This document shows positions 1 through 5,050 of a DNA stretch of 5,050 nt, piece by piece. Both the position numbers and the translations under genes were made by a program. The notes under the pieces were generated by a model that saw only the letters and a program-made list of their open reading frames with translations, made no database searches and was not told where the DNA came from. The stretch comes from an uncultured Clostridia bacterium (lineage in GTDB: Bacteria; Bacillota; Clostridia; Christensenellales; Borkfalkiaceae), in the NCBI GenBank assembly GCA_947629845.1, contig CANRFD010000098.1, positions 1 through 5,050 on the forward strand, read 5' to 3'. The stretch's first letter is position 1. Every line of letters starts with the position of its first letter.

Positions 1-107
1 GCGACCGAAGAATCCCGATATGGAGAGTTCGGACTTCGTTGTTCGGGATCCTTCGCGGATAGGCGCTTCGGACTTCGTAAAACAAGTCAGCTCAGGATGA
101 CGCGTTT
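1..107 (-). repeat. Dispersed intergenic repeat of the GTCATCCTGAG...GAAGGATCCC type, cut by window edge
   Basis: Read on the minus strand, the segment begins CGTCATCCTGAG (complement of 91-102), then carries GCGAAGGATCCCG (complement of 45-57) and ends with GGGATTCTTCGGTCGC (complement of 1-16). These strings match a widespread intergenic repeat style in which GTCATCCTGAG or GTCATTCTGAG is followed by GAAGGATCC or GAAGAATCC. A 12-nt direct repeat, TTCGGACTTCGT, occurs at 28-39 and 67-78. The left boundary is outside the window; by analogy the missing flank should contain GTCATTCTGAG on the plus strand. No coding potential is apparent. The function is unknown, and the family assignment comes from remembered consensus strings, not a search. 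Confidence 0.6.
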
Positions 108-184
108 ACCCGTGCGGGCGGGGCAGGATGACGCGGTTACCCACGTGCGGGCGGGGCAGGATGACGTAATTTGTGTGCGCGCGG
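93..184 (+). repeat. Short imperfect tandem repeat, three units starting CAGGATGACG
   Basis: Three adjacent units begin with CAGGATGACG at 93, 124 and 157. Units 1 (93-123, 31 nt) and 2 (124-156, 33 nt) are nearly identical, differing by one T/G substitution and a 2-nt insertion, and both end GTGCGGGCGGGG. Unit 3 (157-184, 28 nt) is diverged, and a stub CAGGA follows at 185-189. The 18-nt core at 100-117 recurs exactly at 243-260. A further diverged copy lies at the other end of the window near 5010-5038. The array appears to have grown by local duplication from the end of the dispersed repeat at 1-107. It overlaps a short open frame that I do not regard as a gene. Confidence 0.75.
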
Positions 185-190
185 CAGGAA

Positions 191-236
191 CACCCCACCC
201 CCGTCCCTACGGGACACCCCCTCCCGAGGAGGGGGC
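191..236. repeat. C-rich double-hairpin repeat element
   Basis: Two small inverted repeats sit side by side. One is GTCCC (203-207), loop TAC, GGGAC (211-215). The other is an 8-bp stem, CCCCCTCC (217-224), loop CGA, GGAGGGGG (228-235). The C-rich lead-in CACCCCACCCCC precedes them. The arrangement resembles small REP-like extragenic palindromes scattered in Clostridia genomes. There is no T-tract, so a terminator role is unlikely. The compact C/G style is shared with the long hairpin at 4679-4743, although the two are not the same sequence. Confidence 0.55.
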
Positions 237-266
237 AATAGAACGCGTTTACCCGTGCGGCAAAAG

Positions 267-307
267 GCATAAGAAAAAACCGCGCTTTGCGCGGTTTTTT
301 CTTATGC
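267..307. terminator. Bidirectional Rho-independent terminator, 19-bp perfect stem
   Basis: Positions 267-285 and 289-307 are perfect inverted complements around a 3-nt loop (TTT, 286-288). The GC core CCGCGC/GCGCGG is flanked by A6 and T6 tracts, so either strand yields a GC hairpin followed by a U-run. On the minus strand it lies about 73 nt beyond the stop codon of the large membrane-protein gene and is its natural terminator. On the plus strand it would block transcription entering from the repeat-rich spacer. The A/T tracts extend the stem symmetrically, which is characteristic of bidirectional terminators. Confidence 0.88.
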
Positions 308-319
308 AAGCAAGTTTTG

Positions 320-374
320 CTTTTCAATACATCATTATTTTGCAATTACGTCTTTACTTTTCAATACGTCTTTG
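320..374. repeat. Short direct repeats in the 3' untranslated region
   Basis: CTTTTCAATAC occurs at 320-330 and again at 357-367, and TACGTCTTT occurs at 347-355 and 365-373. A small hairpin, AAGCAA / TTGCTT (308-313 and 317-322), lies just before them. Together they fill the AT-rich gap between the terminator and the stop codon of the membrane-protein gene. They look like small local duplications, and no function can be assigned. Confidence 0.4.
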
Positions 375-379
375 CCTGA

Positions 380-2914
380 TTACTTCTTTTTCGTGCCCTT
401 GAGTTTTTCGAGGTCGACTTCTTCCACGCGCTTATCGGACGGCTTCACCACAAACAGGATGACGATGATGACCGCAAGGACGGCGGAGATGGAGAAGAGC
501 ACGACGGACGTAACGTTGTTGGCGAACCAATCCGTTCTCGTGGGGATATAGTCGTACGGGTTGCGCGCCTCGATGACCTGATAGCGCACCGTCTCGGCGG
601 GAAGCCCGTCGTCGCCCAACTTGTGCATATCGTAGTGCATCAGCTTTACGATGTAGAAGCCGGACTTCTGCGGCACGAAGGAGAGCGCGCTGTCGGGATC
701 CCACAGGTAGGCGTTATCCGAATTGTTCCACGCCTCCTCGTCGTCCTCGGTGATCTCGTCGTTGTAAAGCTCGATCTCGTCGAGGCACGCCGCATACGTA
801 TTTTCGACGTACTCCTTGGCGTTCTCCACAAATTCCGAATAGGTGGGAACGGGCTCGTCCGCGGGGATCTCCTCCGTGTTGAAGTAGTACAGTTCGTATT
901 CCTTGATGCTGTCGCCGAGGTCGATGATCTCGAAGTCGGAGATGTTATACAGGCTGCCGCGGGAGGCGGTGTCCTGTTCGCCCGGCTCCTCGATGTCCGC
1001 GCCCGTGTAGATGACGTCGAAGGTGAAGGTGGGGATCTCGTCGATGTCCCAGATGTTGCTCGACGTGACGTCGACGAGCTCTCCGTCGACATACAGCTTC
1101 ATGGCCGCGCCCGAGGCGTCGCTTGCCATCACTTTGAAGGAGTAACGGCCTTCGGTATCGATCTGGAAGCGCAGGTTGTTGTAGCGCAGGCTCGTCTCCG
1201 AAGAGGCGGACGAGCTGGAATTTTCCTTCTTGTAATAGATGTTGAAGCGAAGGTTGCGGTAGTCGGCATAGTCGCTTGCGATGAGCCCGCGGAGGGAGGG
1301 AAGATAGAAGTACGCGCCCTTGCCCGCGCTCGTCTTTTCGTCGCTCGCGATGTTCTTAAGCTCCGTCTGATAGGCTTCGGCGGCCGACGTGAGCGACGCT
1401 TCGGCATCGTTGGACTTGGTGCTTTCGTTCGCCGTGAGACCGATGTAGTAGGGCCCCTCTTTTTCGCGGATGACGCGCAGGCATTCGATGGACTTTTCCC
1501 CGTTCACATGGGTGGCGATGACGGGCTCCTTGGCGTCCTTGGCGGCGTACCATGCGAGGTACACGAAGTCGTATTCGCTGTCGCTGCCCAGCCTGCCGTC
1601 GCGGAGGATGTAGCGGATGGAGACGCTCTGCTCTTCCGAGGCGGACGACTTATCCGAGGGCATGAAATAGGTGGAGGTGGTAAGGGTGCCGTAGTCGTCC
1701 TCTGCGGGCATGTGCACCGTCTCCGCGCCGTCGTCCTTGCGAACCATGTAGTAGCTGCGGACGACGGAGACGCTGTCGTCACAGACGTCGATCGCCTCGG
1801 TGGAGAGGCTGTAGCGCTGGCCGAGCGTGAAGGCGTAGACCTCCTCGTTGACGACGAGCACGGCGGCTTCGGTATCCTTGACGCGGCCGTCGCTCTCGAG
1901 AACGAAGCCCTGCTTGTTCATCGATTTCATCGTGACGCGCTGGTTGACGGCGTTCCTCGTCTGCCCCTCGGGTGCGGTGGGCGTGGGGGCGAGCTCCGTC
2001 TTGAACGTGATGGGCGTGGAGGGCGTGGTGCTCGCCGAAGAGCGGTATTCGAGGAAGTTCCCGCCGATGTTGGTGAAGCTGTTGTTCTCACCGAGGTCGA
2101 CGGCGTTCTCCCCCGCTTTGATCTGCACGGCAAATTCGCCGGGGTTTGTGCCCTCGCCGAAGGAAATGGTGATGTCCTTGCCGACGTCCTCGGCGGCGAT
2201 GGTGGCGAATACGATGTCCTTCAAATCGTCCTCTTCCCCGGCGTCGTCCTTCTTGGCGGCGTGCGCGGCGGCGTTCTTGATGCCTACCTGCAACGCGCCC
2301 GCTTCACCGGGAACAAATACGATGGAGTTGGTGGATTTTGCGGCCTTGCTGATGTTCTCTTCCGCGCTCTCGAACAAGATCTCGTAGCGGCTGAAGTGAA
2401 TGACTTCGGAGAAAGAGAAGCTGCAGACGGAGCAGGTTGCAGCGTCCTCCGCAAGGTCGTTCTTCCCGCACTGCGGGCAGATCTTATAGGTCGTGCCGCC
2501 GGCTTCCCGCGTTTCGTAGGCAGCGGGCGCAAAGGCGAACGACATGGAAAAATATGCGACTTTGCCGGGAACGTACTCGTTCCGCTGTTCCTTCTTCTGC
2601 TCTTCGGTGAGCTCGGTATCGGTATCGCCGGCTTCGGGCTTGTCCGCTTCGAACCACTTCAGCGCAAGGTTGCGGCGGTAGTACACCGAACCCTCGTTGC
2701 GGAAGGAGAAGGTGATATAGGAGGTTTCCCCCTCTTCCGCCGCGGGGGCGAGCACGTCGCCGCCCGTGCCCTGTGCGAAGATGGACGTGGGGGAATAGAA
2801 AGTTTCGGCATTGATAGATCCGCCGTACGGCATACCGAAAGCGACCCCGAGGGCGAGCGCTGCGAGGAGGACAAACGATAGAATTGTGATCAAACGAACT
2901 TTTACTTTACTCAT
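380..2914 (-). CDS. Large exported single-pass membrane protein of unknown function with zinc-ribbon motif (844 aa)
   Basis: I do not recognise a named family. The N-terminus has basic residues then a hydrophobic core (about 7-28), fitting a Sec signal peptide with possible cleavage near residue 36 (INA/ETF). A long acidic ectodomain follows. The C-terminus has one membrane segment (about 801-823), then KPSDKR and a charged tail to 844. This predicts a type I membrane protein facing outward, and no LPXTG motif is seen. Cys146, Cys149, Cys161 and Cys164 form a C-X2-C-X11-C-X2-C zinc-ribbon-like motif. Segments near 200, 583 and 746 share an F-x(5)-G-x(3)-V-like strand pattern suggestive of Ig-like beta sandwiches. 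Low-complexity linkers occur at about 293-318 (Thr/Pro) and 565-575 (Ser). The start is supported by GGAG (2923-2926) 8 nt upstream and by a promoter at 2959-2987. Synonymous-site G+C bias leaves long shadow frames on the opposite strand. A surface, sensory or adhesion role is only a guess. Confidence 0.85.
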   Translation of the reverse strand: MSKVKVRLITILSFVLLAALALGVAFGMPYGGSINAETFYSPTSIFAQGTGGDVLAPAAEEGETSYITFSFRNEGSVYYRRNLALKWFEADKPEAGDTDTELTEEQKKEQRNEYVPGKVAYFSMSFAFAPAAYETREAGGTTYKICPQCGKNDLAEDAATCSVCSFSFSEVIHFSRYEILFESAEENISKAAKSTNSIVFVPGEAGALQVGIKNAAAHAAKKDDAGEEDDLKDIVFATIAAEDVGKDITISFGEGTNPGEFAVQIKAGENAVDLGENNSFTNIGGNFLEYRSSASTTPSTPITFKTELAPTPTAPEGQTRNAVNQRVTMKSMNKQGFVLESDGRVKDTEAAVLVVNEEVYAFTLGQRYSLSTEAIDVCDDSVSVVRSYYMVRKDDGAETVHMPAEDDYGTLTTSTYFMPSDKSSASEEQSVSIRYILRDGRLGSDSEYDFVYLAWYAAKDAKEPVIATHVNGEKSIECLRVIREKEGPYYIGLTANESTKSNDAEASLTSAAEAYQTELKNIASDEKTSAGKGAYFYLPSLRGLIASDYADYRNLRFNIYYKKENSSSSASSETSLRYNNLRFQIDTEGRYSFKVMASDASGAAMKLYVDGELVDVTSSNIWDIDEIPTFTFDVIYTGADIEEPGEQDTASRGSLYNISDFEIIDLGDSIKEYELYYFNTEEIPADEPVPTYSEFVENAKEYVENTYAACLDEIELYNDEITEDDEEAWNNSDNAYLWDPDSALSFVPQKSGFYIVKLMHYDMHKLGDDGLPAETVRYQVIEARNPYDYIPTRTDWFANNVTSVVLFSISAVLAVIIVILFVVKPSDKRVEEVDLEKLKGTKKK

Positions 2915-2922
2915 GGGACTTG

Positions 2923-2944
2923 CTCCATACGGGCAAACTGCCCG
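2923..2944 (-). promoter_or_regulatory. Shine-Dalgarno site with adjacent 5'UTR hairpin
   Basis: On the minus strand GGAG (complement of 2923-2926) sits 8 nt before the ATG of the membrane-protein gene. Immediately upstream, CGGGCA and TGCCCG (2939-2944 and 2930-2935) form a perfect 6-bp inverted repeat with a 3-nt loop. In the mRNA this hairpin ends 3 nt before the Shine-Dalgarno sequence and lies inside a predicted leader of about 38 nt. It could modulate ribosome access, protect the 5' end, or be a small operator. None of these can be separated from the sequence. Confidence 0.6.
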
Positions 2945-2958
2945 ATACTATCCTTTAT

Positions 2959-2987
2959 ATTGTACACAAAATTTTTTATGCCGTCAA
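2959..2987 (-). promoter_or_regulatory. SigA-type promoter for the membrane-protein gene
   Basis: The minus strand reads TTGACG (complement of 2982-2987), a 17-nt AT-rich spacer, then TACAAT (complement of 2959-2964). Each hexamer is one base from the consensus TTGACA / TATAAT and the spacing is optimal. The predicted transcription start is near 2952, giving a leader of about 38 nt. It lies in the gap after the pseudouridine synthase gene, so the membrane-protein gene is likely its own transcription unit. I found no convincing terminator between 2988 and 3033, so some read-through from the upstream operon is possible. Confidence 0.8.
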
Positions 2988-3033
2988 GCGGTAATGAGAG
3001 ACTTCCGAGAGAAAATCTGAAATTTCGCCTTAT

Positions 3034-3738
3034 TTACACGATTTTCATCGCCGCTTCGAGGTCGAACATGTTCCACGGCTTCTCGGCGTCGGGCGGGGAC
3101 GCGAGAAAGCGCATGCGTTCCCCCGTGACGGGGTGGGTGAACGCGAGCGAATACGCCCACAGCGCGAGCTTGCCCTTCTGTGCGTACTCGCCGCCGTAGC
3201 GCATGTCGCCGTACACGGGATGGGCGATGCCCGCCGTCTGCACGCGGATCTGGTGGCTCCTGCCCGTGTGCAGCTTGATGTCGGCAAGGGCGAGCCCGCC
3301 CTGCTTTTCCACCACGCGGTACTCGAGCGAGGCGAGCTTCGCCCCCTCCGTTCCCTGCGGGCAGAGATACACCATGTTGTTGATGGCGTTCTTCTTGATC
3401 CAGTTTACGAGCTTCCCGCTCTCGGGATAGGGCGCGCCGTTGAGAACGGCTAAATATTTCTTTTCGAAGTCGCCCGTCTGCATCTGCCCCGAGAGCCTGC
3501 CCGCCGCTTTGCTCGTCTTGGCGAACACCATCACGCCGCCCGTGGGGCGGTCGAGCCTGTGCACGAGCCCGATGTACACGTTGCCCGGCTTGTTGTACTT
3601 CTGCTTGACGTACGCCTTGAGAAGGTCGAGCAGGTTTTCGTCCCTGCTGTCGTCGGGACAGGACGCGAGGTTTTGTTCCTTTAAGACGACGAGAATGTGA
3701 TTGTCCTCGAACAAGATGTTTTTTTCGATGTTATCCAT
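3034..3738 (-). CDS. RluA-family RNA pseudouridine synthase (234 aa)
   Basis: This cytoplasmic enzyme is predicted to isomerise uridine to pseudouridine in rRNA or tRNA. The RluA signature VHRLDRPTGGVMVFAK spans residues 59-74, with Asp63 as the catalytic aspartate. The second conserved motif LHTGRSHQIRVQ is at 157-168, followed by HPVYGD at 173-178. There is no N-terminal S4 RNA-binding domain, unlike RluC and RluD; the length fits the short S4-less members of the family. The exact target site cannot be read from sequence. I chose the ATG at 3738 because the catalytic domain starts right after it and GGAGG lies 11 nt upstream. The in-frame ATG at 3816 would add 26 unconserved residues inside the neighbouring gene. 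The start overlaps the methyltransferase stop by 8 nt, implying translational coupling and a shared rRNA-modification operon. Confidence 0.94.
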   Translation of the reverse strand: MDNIEKNILFEDNHILVVLKEQNLASCPDDSRDENLLDLLKAYVKQKYNKPGNVYIGLVHRLDRPTGGVMVFAKTSKAAGRLSGQMQTGDFEKKYLAVLNGAPYPESGKLVNWIKKNAINNMVYLCPQGTEGAKLASLEYRVVEKQGGLALADIKLHTGRSHQIRVQTAGIAHPVYGDMRYGGEYAQKGKLALWAYSLAFTHPVTGERMRFLASPPDAEKPWNMFDLEAAMKIV

Positions 3739-4588
3739 GAATGAAAATCCCTCCCGCGCCGCAGGGTAGCGGGATACCCTCCTCCGTGGGAAGCCCCACC
3801 TCGTACGCGTCCACATTGCCCTTCCGCCCCTTTAAGGCAAGCGTAAGGATGTTGGAGAGCACGGTGGGCTGCAGCCCCGTTGTGTAACTGTTGATGAGCA
3901 TGAAGAGCGGGTCGTCCGTCAAAACCTCCGCGCACAGCTCGACAAAGGAGAACAGCGCGTCCTCGATCTTCCACATTTCGCCGTTCGGCCCCCTGCCGTA
4001 GGATGGCGGATCCATGACGACGGCGTCGTACCTGTTCCCCCGCCGTATCTCGCGGAGGACGAACTTCTTGCAGTCGTCCACGATGTAGCGGATGCCGCTT
4101 GCAATGCCCGAGAGCCGCGCGTTTTCGCCCGCGCGCTCCACCATGCCCTTGGCGGCGTCCACATGGGTGACTTCGGCGCCCGCCTTGGCAAGCGCGACCG
4201 TCGCCCCGCCCGTGTAGGCGAAGAGGTTGAGCACCTTTACGGGACGCCCCGCCCCCTTCACGAGCGACGCCGTCCGCTCCCAATTGACCGCCTGCTCGGG
4301 GAAGAGCCCCGTGTGCTTGAAGCCCATCGGCTTGATCTTGAAGGTGAGACCGCCGTAGGAGATGTTCCAGCTCTCGGGGAGCTTGCGGCGGTATTCCCAC
4401 GCGCCTCCGCCCTTTTCGCTGCGGTGATACACGGCGTCGCAGCCGAGGGAGAAGAGGTCGCGCCGCGCATGCCAGATGACCTGCGGGTCGGGACGGAGCA
4501 GCGTGTACTCCCCCCAGCGCTCCAATTTATAGCCGTCGCCCGTTGCGAGCACGGAGAAATCCTTCCAGCCGTCCGCCAATTTTATCAT
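3731..4588 (-). CDS. Class I SAM-dependent RNA methyltransferase, RlmI C-terminal-domain family (285 aa)
   Basis: Predicted to transfer a methyl group from S-adenosylmethionine to RNA, most likely rRNA. The sequence closely follows the family related to the catalytic half of E. coli RlmI, the 23S rRNA m5C1962 enzyme. Landmarks are KLERWGEYTLLRPDPQ (21-36), GFKHTGLFPEQ (89-99), SAM motif I VLNLFAYTGGATVA (119-132), acidic Asp144 in HVDAAKG, IVDD (169-172), motif IV VVMDPPSYGRGP (190-201) and a terminal LPCGAGG (274-280). Cys276 may be the methylation nucleophile by analogy; that is inference. The N-terminal PUA domain of RlmI is absent, as in many Firmicutes homologues, so the target base is uncertain. 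The ATG at 4588 fits the family's N-terminus. The frame stays open upstream to 4924, but that part is promoter and hairpin sequence. It lacks a Shine-Dalgarno site and its promoter predicts a leaderless mRNA. Confidence 0.93.
   Translation of the reverse strand: MIKLADGWKDFSVLATGDGYKLERWGEYTLLRPDPQVIWHARRDLFSLGCDAVYHRSEKGGGAWEYRRKLPESWNISYGGLTFKIKPMGFKHTGLFPEQAVNWERTASLVKGAGRPVKVLNLFAYTGGATVALAKAGAEVTHVDAAKGMVERAGENARLSGIASGIRYIVDDCKKFVLREIRRGNRYDAVVMDPPSYGRGPNGEMWKIEDALFSFVELCAEVLTDDPLFMLINSYTTGLQPTVLSNILTLALKGRKGNVDAYEVGLPTEEGIPLPCGAGGIFIHG
3749..3755 (-). promoter_or_regulatory. Ribosome binding site embedded in the methyltransferase 3' end
   Basis: The minus strand carries GGGAGGG here (complement of CCCTCCC), placing GGAGG about 11 nt before the ATG at 3738. 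The same bases encode the Gly-Gly of the methyltransferase C-terminal PCGAGG motif. The site decides the pseudouridine synthase start and supports re-initiation by ribosomes finishing the upstream gene. Confidence 0.72.
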
Positions 4589-4594
4589 GACCCT

Positions 4595-4623
4595 ATTATA
4601 GTGGAACGGGAGATTTTTGTAAA
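4595..4623 (-). promoter_or_regulatory. Strong SigA-type promoter, predicted leaderless
   Basis: The minus strand reads TTTACA (complement of 4618-4623), a 17-nt spacer, then a perfect TATAAT (complement of 4595-4600). Only AGGGTC separates the -10 box from the ATG at 4588, so the usual start point, seven bases past the -10 box, falls on the A of ATG. This promoter should drive both RNA-modification genes. Confidence 0.85.
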
Positions 4624-4678
4624 GTAAAACGCGCAGCCTCGGGAAAAATCTCTTTTGCCCACTATTTTGTTTTCCTTT

Positions 4679-4743
4679 TTTATCCCTCCCCCCCTGTGCG
4701 CCTCCCCCCTTCGGGGGGAGGCGCACAGGGGGGGAGGGATAAA
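4679..4743. repeat. 31-bp perfect hairpin with C/G tracts
   Basis: Positions 4679-4709 pair perfectly with 4713-4743 around a TTC loop. The arms contain runs of seven and six C (4688-4694 and 4704-4709) mirrored by G runs. The hairpin is followed by T6 (4744-4749) on the plus strand and by A-rich sequence on the minus strand before the operon promoter. It could act as a terminator on the plus strand and possibly insulate the promoter from transcription coming from the right. The length and perfect symmetry resemble REP/MITE-like extragenic elements more than an ordinary terminator. There are no open frames of note and no target-site duplication that I can see. Confidence 0.8.
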
Positions 4744-4749
4744 TTTTTT

Positions 4750-4935
4750 CGGCGCGCCCGCCCTTTCGCTCTCCCCGCCTGACGCCTTCTACGATTTTAT
4801 TGTACCACACGATGCGCAAATGCACGGGCATGTATGACAGATTTTTTTGAATTTTTTTTGTTTGCGGGGAAATTGACGTATGGCATGATGTTGCCGAAGG
4901 ATGTGCGGAATTTAATAAGGACATGTTTCGACACG
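4750..4935. other. Spacer with no recognisable gene
   Basis: This stretch lies between the long hairpin and the smaller hairpin at 4936. It has T-rich runs near 4842-4861 and no convincing promoter on either strand: TTGACG at 4873-4878 has no -10 box at the right distance. No coding frame with a ribosome binding site or recognisable protein was found, and nothing else can be assigned. Confidence 0.6.
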
Positions 4936-4961
4936 CAGCCGACCGCGGGTGCGGTCGGCTG
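4936..4961. repeat. 11-bp perfect GC-rich hairpin without T-tract
   Basis: CAGCCGACCGC (4936-4946) pairs fully with GCGGTCGGCTG (4951-4961) around the loop GGGT. Neither side has a run of T, so it is not a standard terminator. It directly precedes a diverged copy of the dispersed repeat at 4968-5038 and may be the left end of that element. Confidence 0.7.
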
Positions 4962-4967
4962 TGGCTA

Positions 4968-5050
4968 CTTCGTCGCTTTGCTCCTCGTGCCGCGCTTAGT
5001 AGGCGAATGGTGCGCGCGGGGCAACATGACGTGATTTTATGGCAGGGGGT
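4968..5050 (+). repeat. Diverged copy of the CAGGATGACG dispersed repeat
   Basis: CTTCGTCGCTTTGCTCCTC (4968-4986) is in the style of the repeat half that normally leads into CTCAGGATGACG. Further on, GTGCGCGCGGGGCAACATGA (5010-5029) aligns with GTGCGGGCGGGGCAGGATGA (145-164), differing at three of 20 positions. After it come CGTGATTTT here and CGTAATTTG in the left copy. A short plus-strand open frame crosses this element but looks like translated repeat. The element probably continues beyond the window. Confidence 0.6.

Noticed and set aside
93..184. CRISPR-like array
   Set aside because: The units are directly adjacent with variable length and no unique spacers, and there are no cas genes.
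97..402. 101-codon plus-strand and 79-codon minus-strand open frames over the left spacer
   Set aside because: Both are translations of the tandem repeat, the C-rich hairpins and the terminator, with repeated peptide fragments and no recognisable domain.
623..2881. 752-codon open frame on the plus strand antisense to the membrane-protein gene
   Set aside because: It is a mirror of G+C-biased codon use in the minus-strand gene. The translation has no recognisable domains and is rich in V, G, R and D, and the minus-strand frame has signal peptide, membrane helix, promoter and ribosome binding site.
2988..3033. Terminator after the pseudouridine synthase gene
   Set aside because: I looked for a GC stem followed by a T-run on the minus strand and found only weak, short AT-rich pairings.
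3739..3816. 26-residue N-terminal extension of the pseudouridine synthase
   Set aside because: It lies wholly inside the conserved end of the methyltransferase gene, shows no family similarity, and the internal ATG at 3738 has a ribosome binding site.
3681..4400. 239-codon minus-strand open frame inside the methyltransferase gene
   Set aside because: It is an out-of-frame shadow. All SAM-binding motifs lie in the other frame.
4589..4924. 112-codon N-terminal extension of the methyltransferase up to an ATG at 4924
   Set aside because: The extension translates the promoter and the 31-bp hairpin into low-complexity sequence. Family homology starts right at the ATG at 4588.
4834..5034. 66-codon plus-strand open frame
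   Set aside because: No ribosome binding site, and it crosses the 11-bp hairpin and the dispersed repeat. Its second half is translated repeat sequence.

Overview
The window is G+C-rich bacterial chromosome with AT-rich, SigA-type promoters and protein families typical of Clostridia. The methyltransferase and pseudouridine synthase both read like Firmicutes homologues, and the spacers are full of small dispersed repeats of the kind common in uncultured gut Clostridia. Placement in Clostridia (possibly a Christensenellales-like lineage) is inferred from style and protein flavour, not shown by a marker gene.

Layout: all three genes read on the minus strand. From right to left these are: a repeat-rich spacer (about 4624-5050); a strong promoter (4595-4623); a class I SAM-dependent RNA methyltransferase (4588-3731); a RluA-family pseudouridine synthase overlapping it by 8 nt (3738-3034); a 119-nt spacer with a second strong promoter (2959-2987); a large exported, membrane-anchored protein of unknown function (2914-380); a 19-bp bidirectional terminator (267-307); and a second repeat-rich spacer (1-261).

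The first two genes form a translationally coupled rRNA-modification operon: one is predicted to methylate a base and the other to isomerise uridine. The third gene has its own promoter and is functionally separate. It is a type I membrane protein with a long acidic ectodomain, several beta-sandwich-like segments and an unexpected four-cysteine zinc-ribbon motif in the exported part.

The main points of interest are the predicted leaderless start of the methyltransferase mRNA, the zinc-ribbon motif in the exported protein, a 31-bp perfect hairpin upstream of the operon, and related dispersed repeats in both flanking spacers. I see no CRISPR array, transposase, tRNA, rRNA or recognisable defence system.
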